64,000 nt of DNA from Candidatus Eiseniibacteriota bacterium (GTDB taxonomy: Bacteria > Orphanbacterota > Orphanbacteria > Orphanbacterales > Orphanbacteraceae), in contig JAJCZU010000010.1 of NCBI GenBank assembly GCA_029262235.1, positions 57,011 to 121,010 of the forward strand. The letters are read 5' to 3'. The notes beneath the pieces are model-generated. The model was not told the DNA's origin and did not search any database. It saw only the letters and a program-made list of their open reading frames with translations. The position numbers and the translations under genes are program-made. Shown one piece after another: positions 63,997-64,000 of the stretch (positions are counted from its first letter, which is position 1; each line of letters starts with the position of its first letter).

Positions 63997-64000
63997 CCGA

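Noticed and set aside
63408..64000. Open frames in the terminal repeat tract as genes
   Set aside because: All derive from family A elements and tandem repeats, have no ribosome site and differ between copies.

Overview
The window is GC-rich, gene-dense bacterial chromosome. It carries no tRNA or rRNA gene, transposase, phage gene or CRISPR array that I can see. Five large secreted proteins end in a FlgD-like/T9SS-type C-terminal domain (pattern YD..GRRV..L....G...W.GRD..G..V.SG.YF). Together with dockerins, ASH-type repeats, CsgG-like lipoproteins, a Ser/Thr kinase with PEGA repeats and many TTG/GTG starts, this suggests a Gram-negative, FCB-related candidate phylum (Eisenbacteria-, Krumholzibacteriota- or Latescibacterota-like). 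That assignment is inference; no marker rRNA is present.

Layout. 1-10.9 kb: 3' part of rsgA, a SnoaL-like gene, a frameshifted beta-helix secreted protein, an EamA transporter, a CBS/cysteine-synthase enzyme, a MarC protein, two small unknowns, a secreted FlgD-tailed protein and an FeS-type cryptochrome/photolyase. 11-13.2 kb: a translationally coupled DprE1/DprE2-like pair. 13.2-14.6 kb: a repeat-rich spacer and a secreted protein. 14.7-24.4 kb: a Rieske-glutamate synthase fusion, then a minus-strand operon (AsnB-like protein lacking the glutaminase cysteine, DUF1028-TPR protein, PPi-type phosphofructokinase) facing a plus-strand set (GNAT, two-domain AMP ligase, acyl carrier protein). 24.4-30.6 kb: an AT-richer lipoprotein gene and an operon for a heterodimeric ABC exporter plus a GT4 glycosyltransferase, with a terminator hairpin in its leader. 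31-34.5 kb: two paralogous small lipoproteins behind a polypurine tract, a DUF4126 protein, an NTF2-fold protein, a cysteine synthase and a methyltransferase. 34.5-35.3 kb is a repeat island.

35.3-40.7 kb: an M4/M36-like metallopeptidase frameshifted before its sorting domain, a K+ channel with a zinc ribbon, a succinate-semialdehyde-type dehydrogenase and a dockerin/FlgD protein. 40.8-45.8 kb: a compact six-gene operon (PEGA kinase, CsgG-like lipoprotein, four small helical/TPR proteins) that I consider the best candidate for an undescribed surface or secretion system. Next to it is an AT-richer caspase-family gene. 47.7-54.1 kb: a minus-strand run (cysteine-cluster protein, ferrochelatase, Bax-inhibitor protein, M61 peptidase, GNAT) and a divergent arginine deiminase. 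54.1-62.7 kb: a small repeat peptide, a beta-barrel/CsgG-TPR lipoprotein pair, and a cohesin-like lipoprotein overlapping a giant ASH-repeat/dockerin/FlgD protein. 62.7-64 kb: rpmG, a HIT protein and more repeats.

Two families of intergenic fold-back repeats run through the window. Family A (five copies, 111-131 bp) has a conserved two-hairpin core closed by an outer stem whose two arms change together between copies. Family B (at least five copies, about 80-170 bp) is a long imperfect hairpin, in several copies closed at a GGCC-N4-GGCC apex. Neither contains a gene, and no transposase is nearby. Tandem duplications of 7, 27, 37 and 58 bp also occur, and the 37-bp one breaks a gene.
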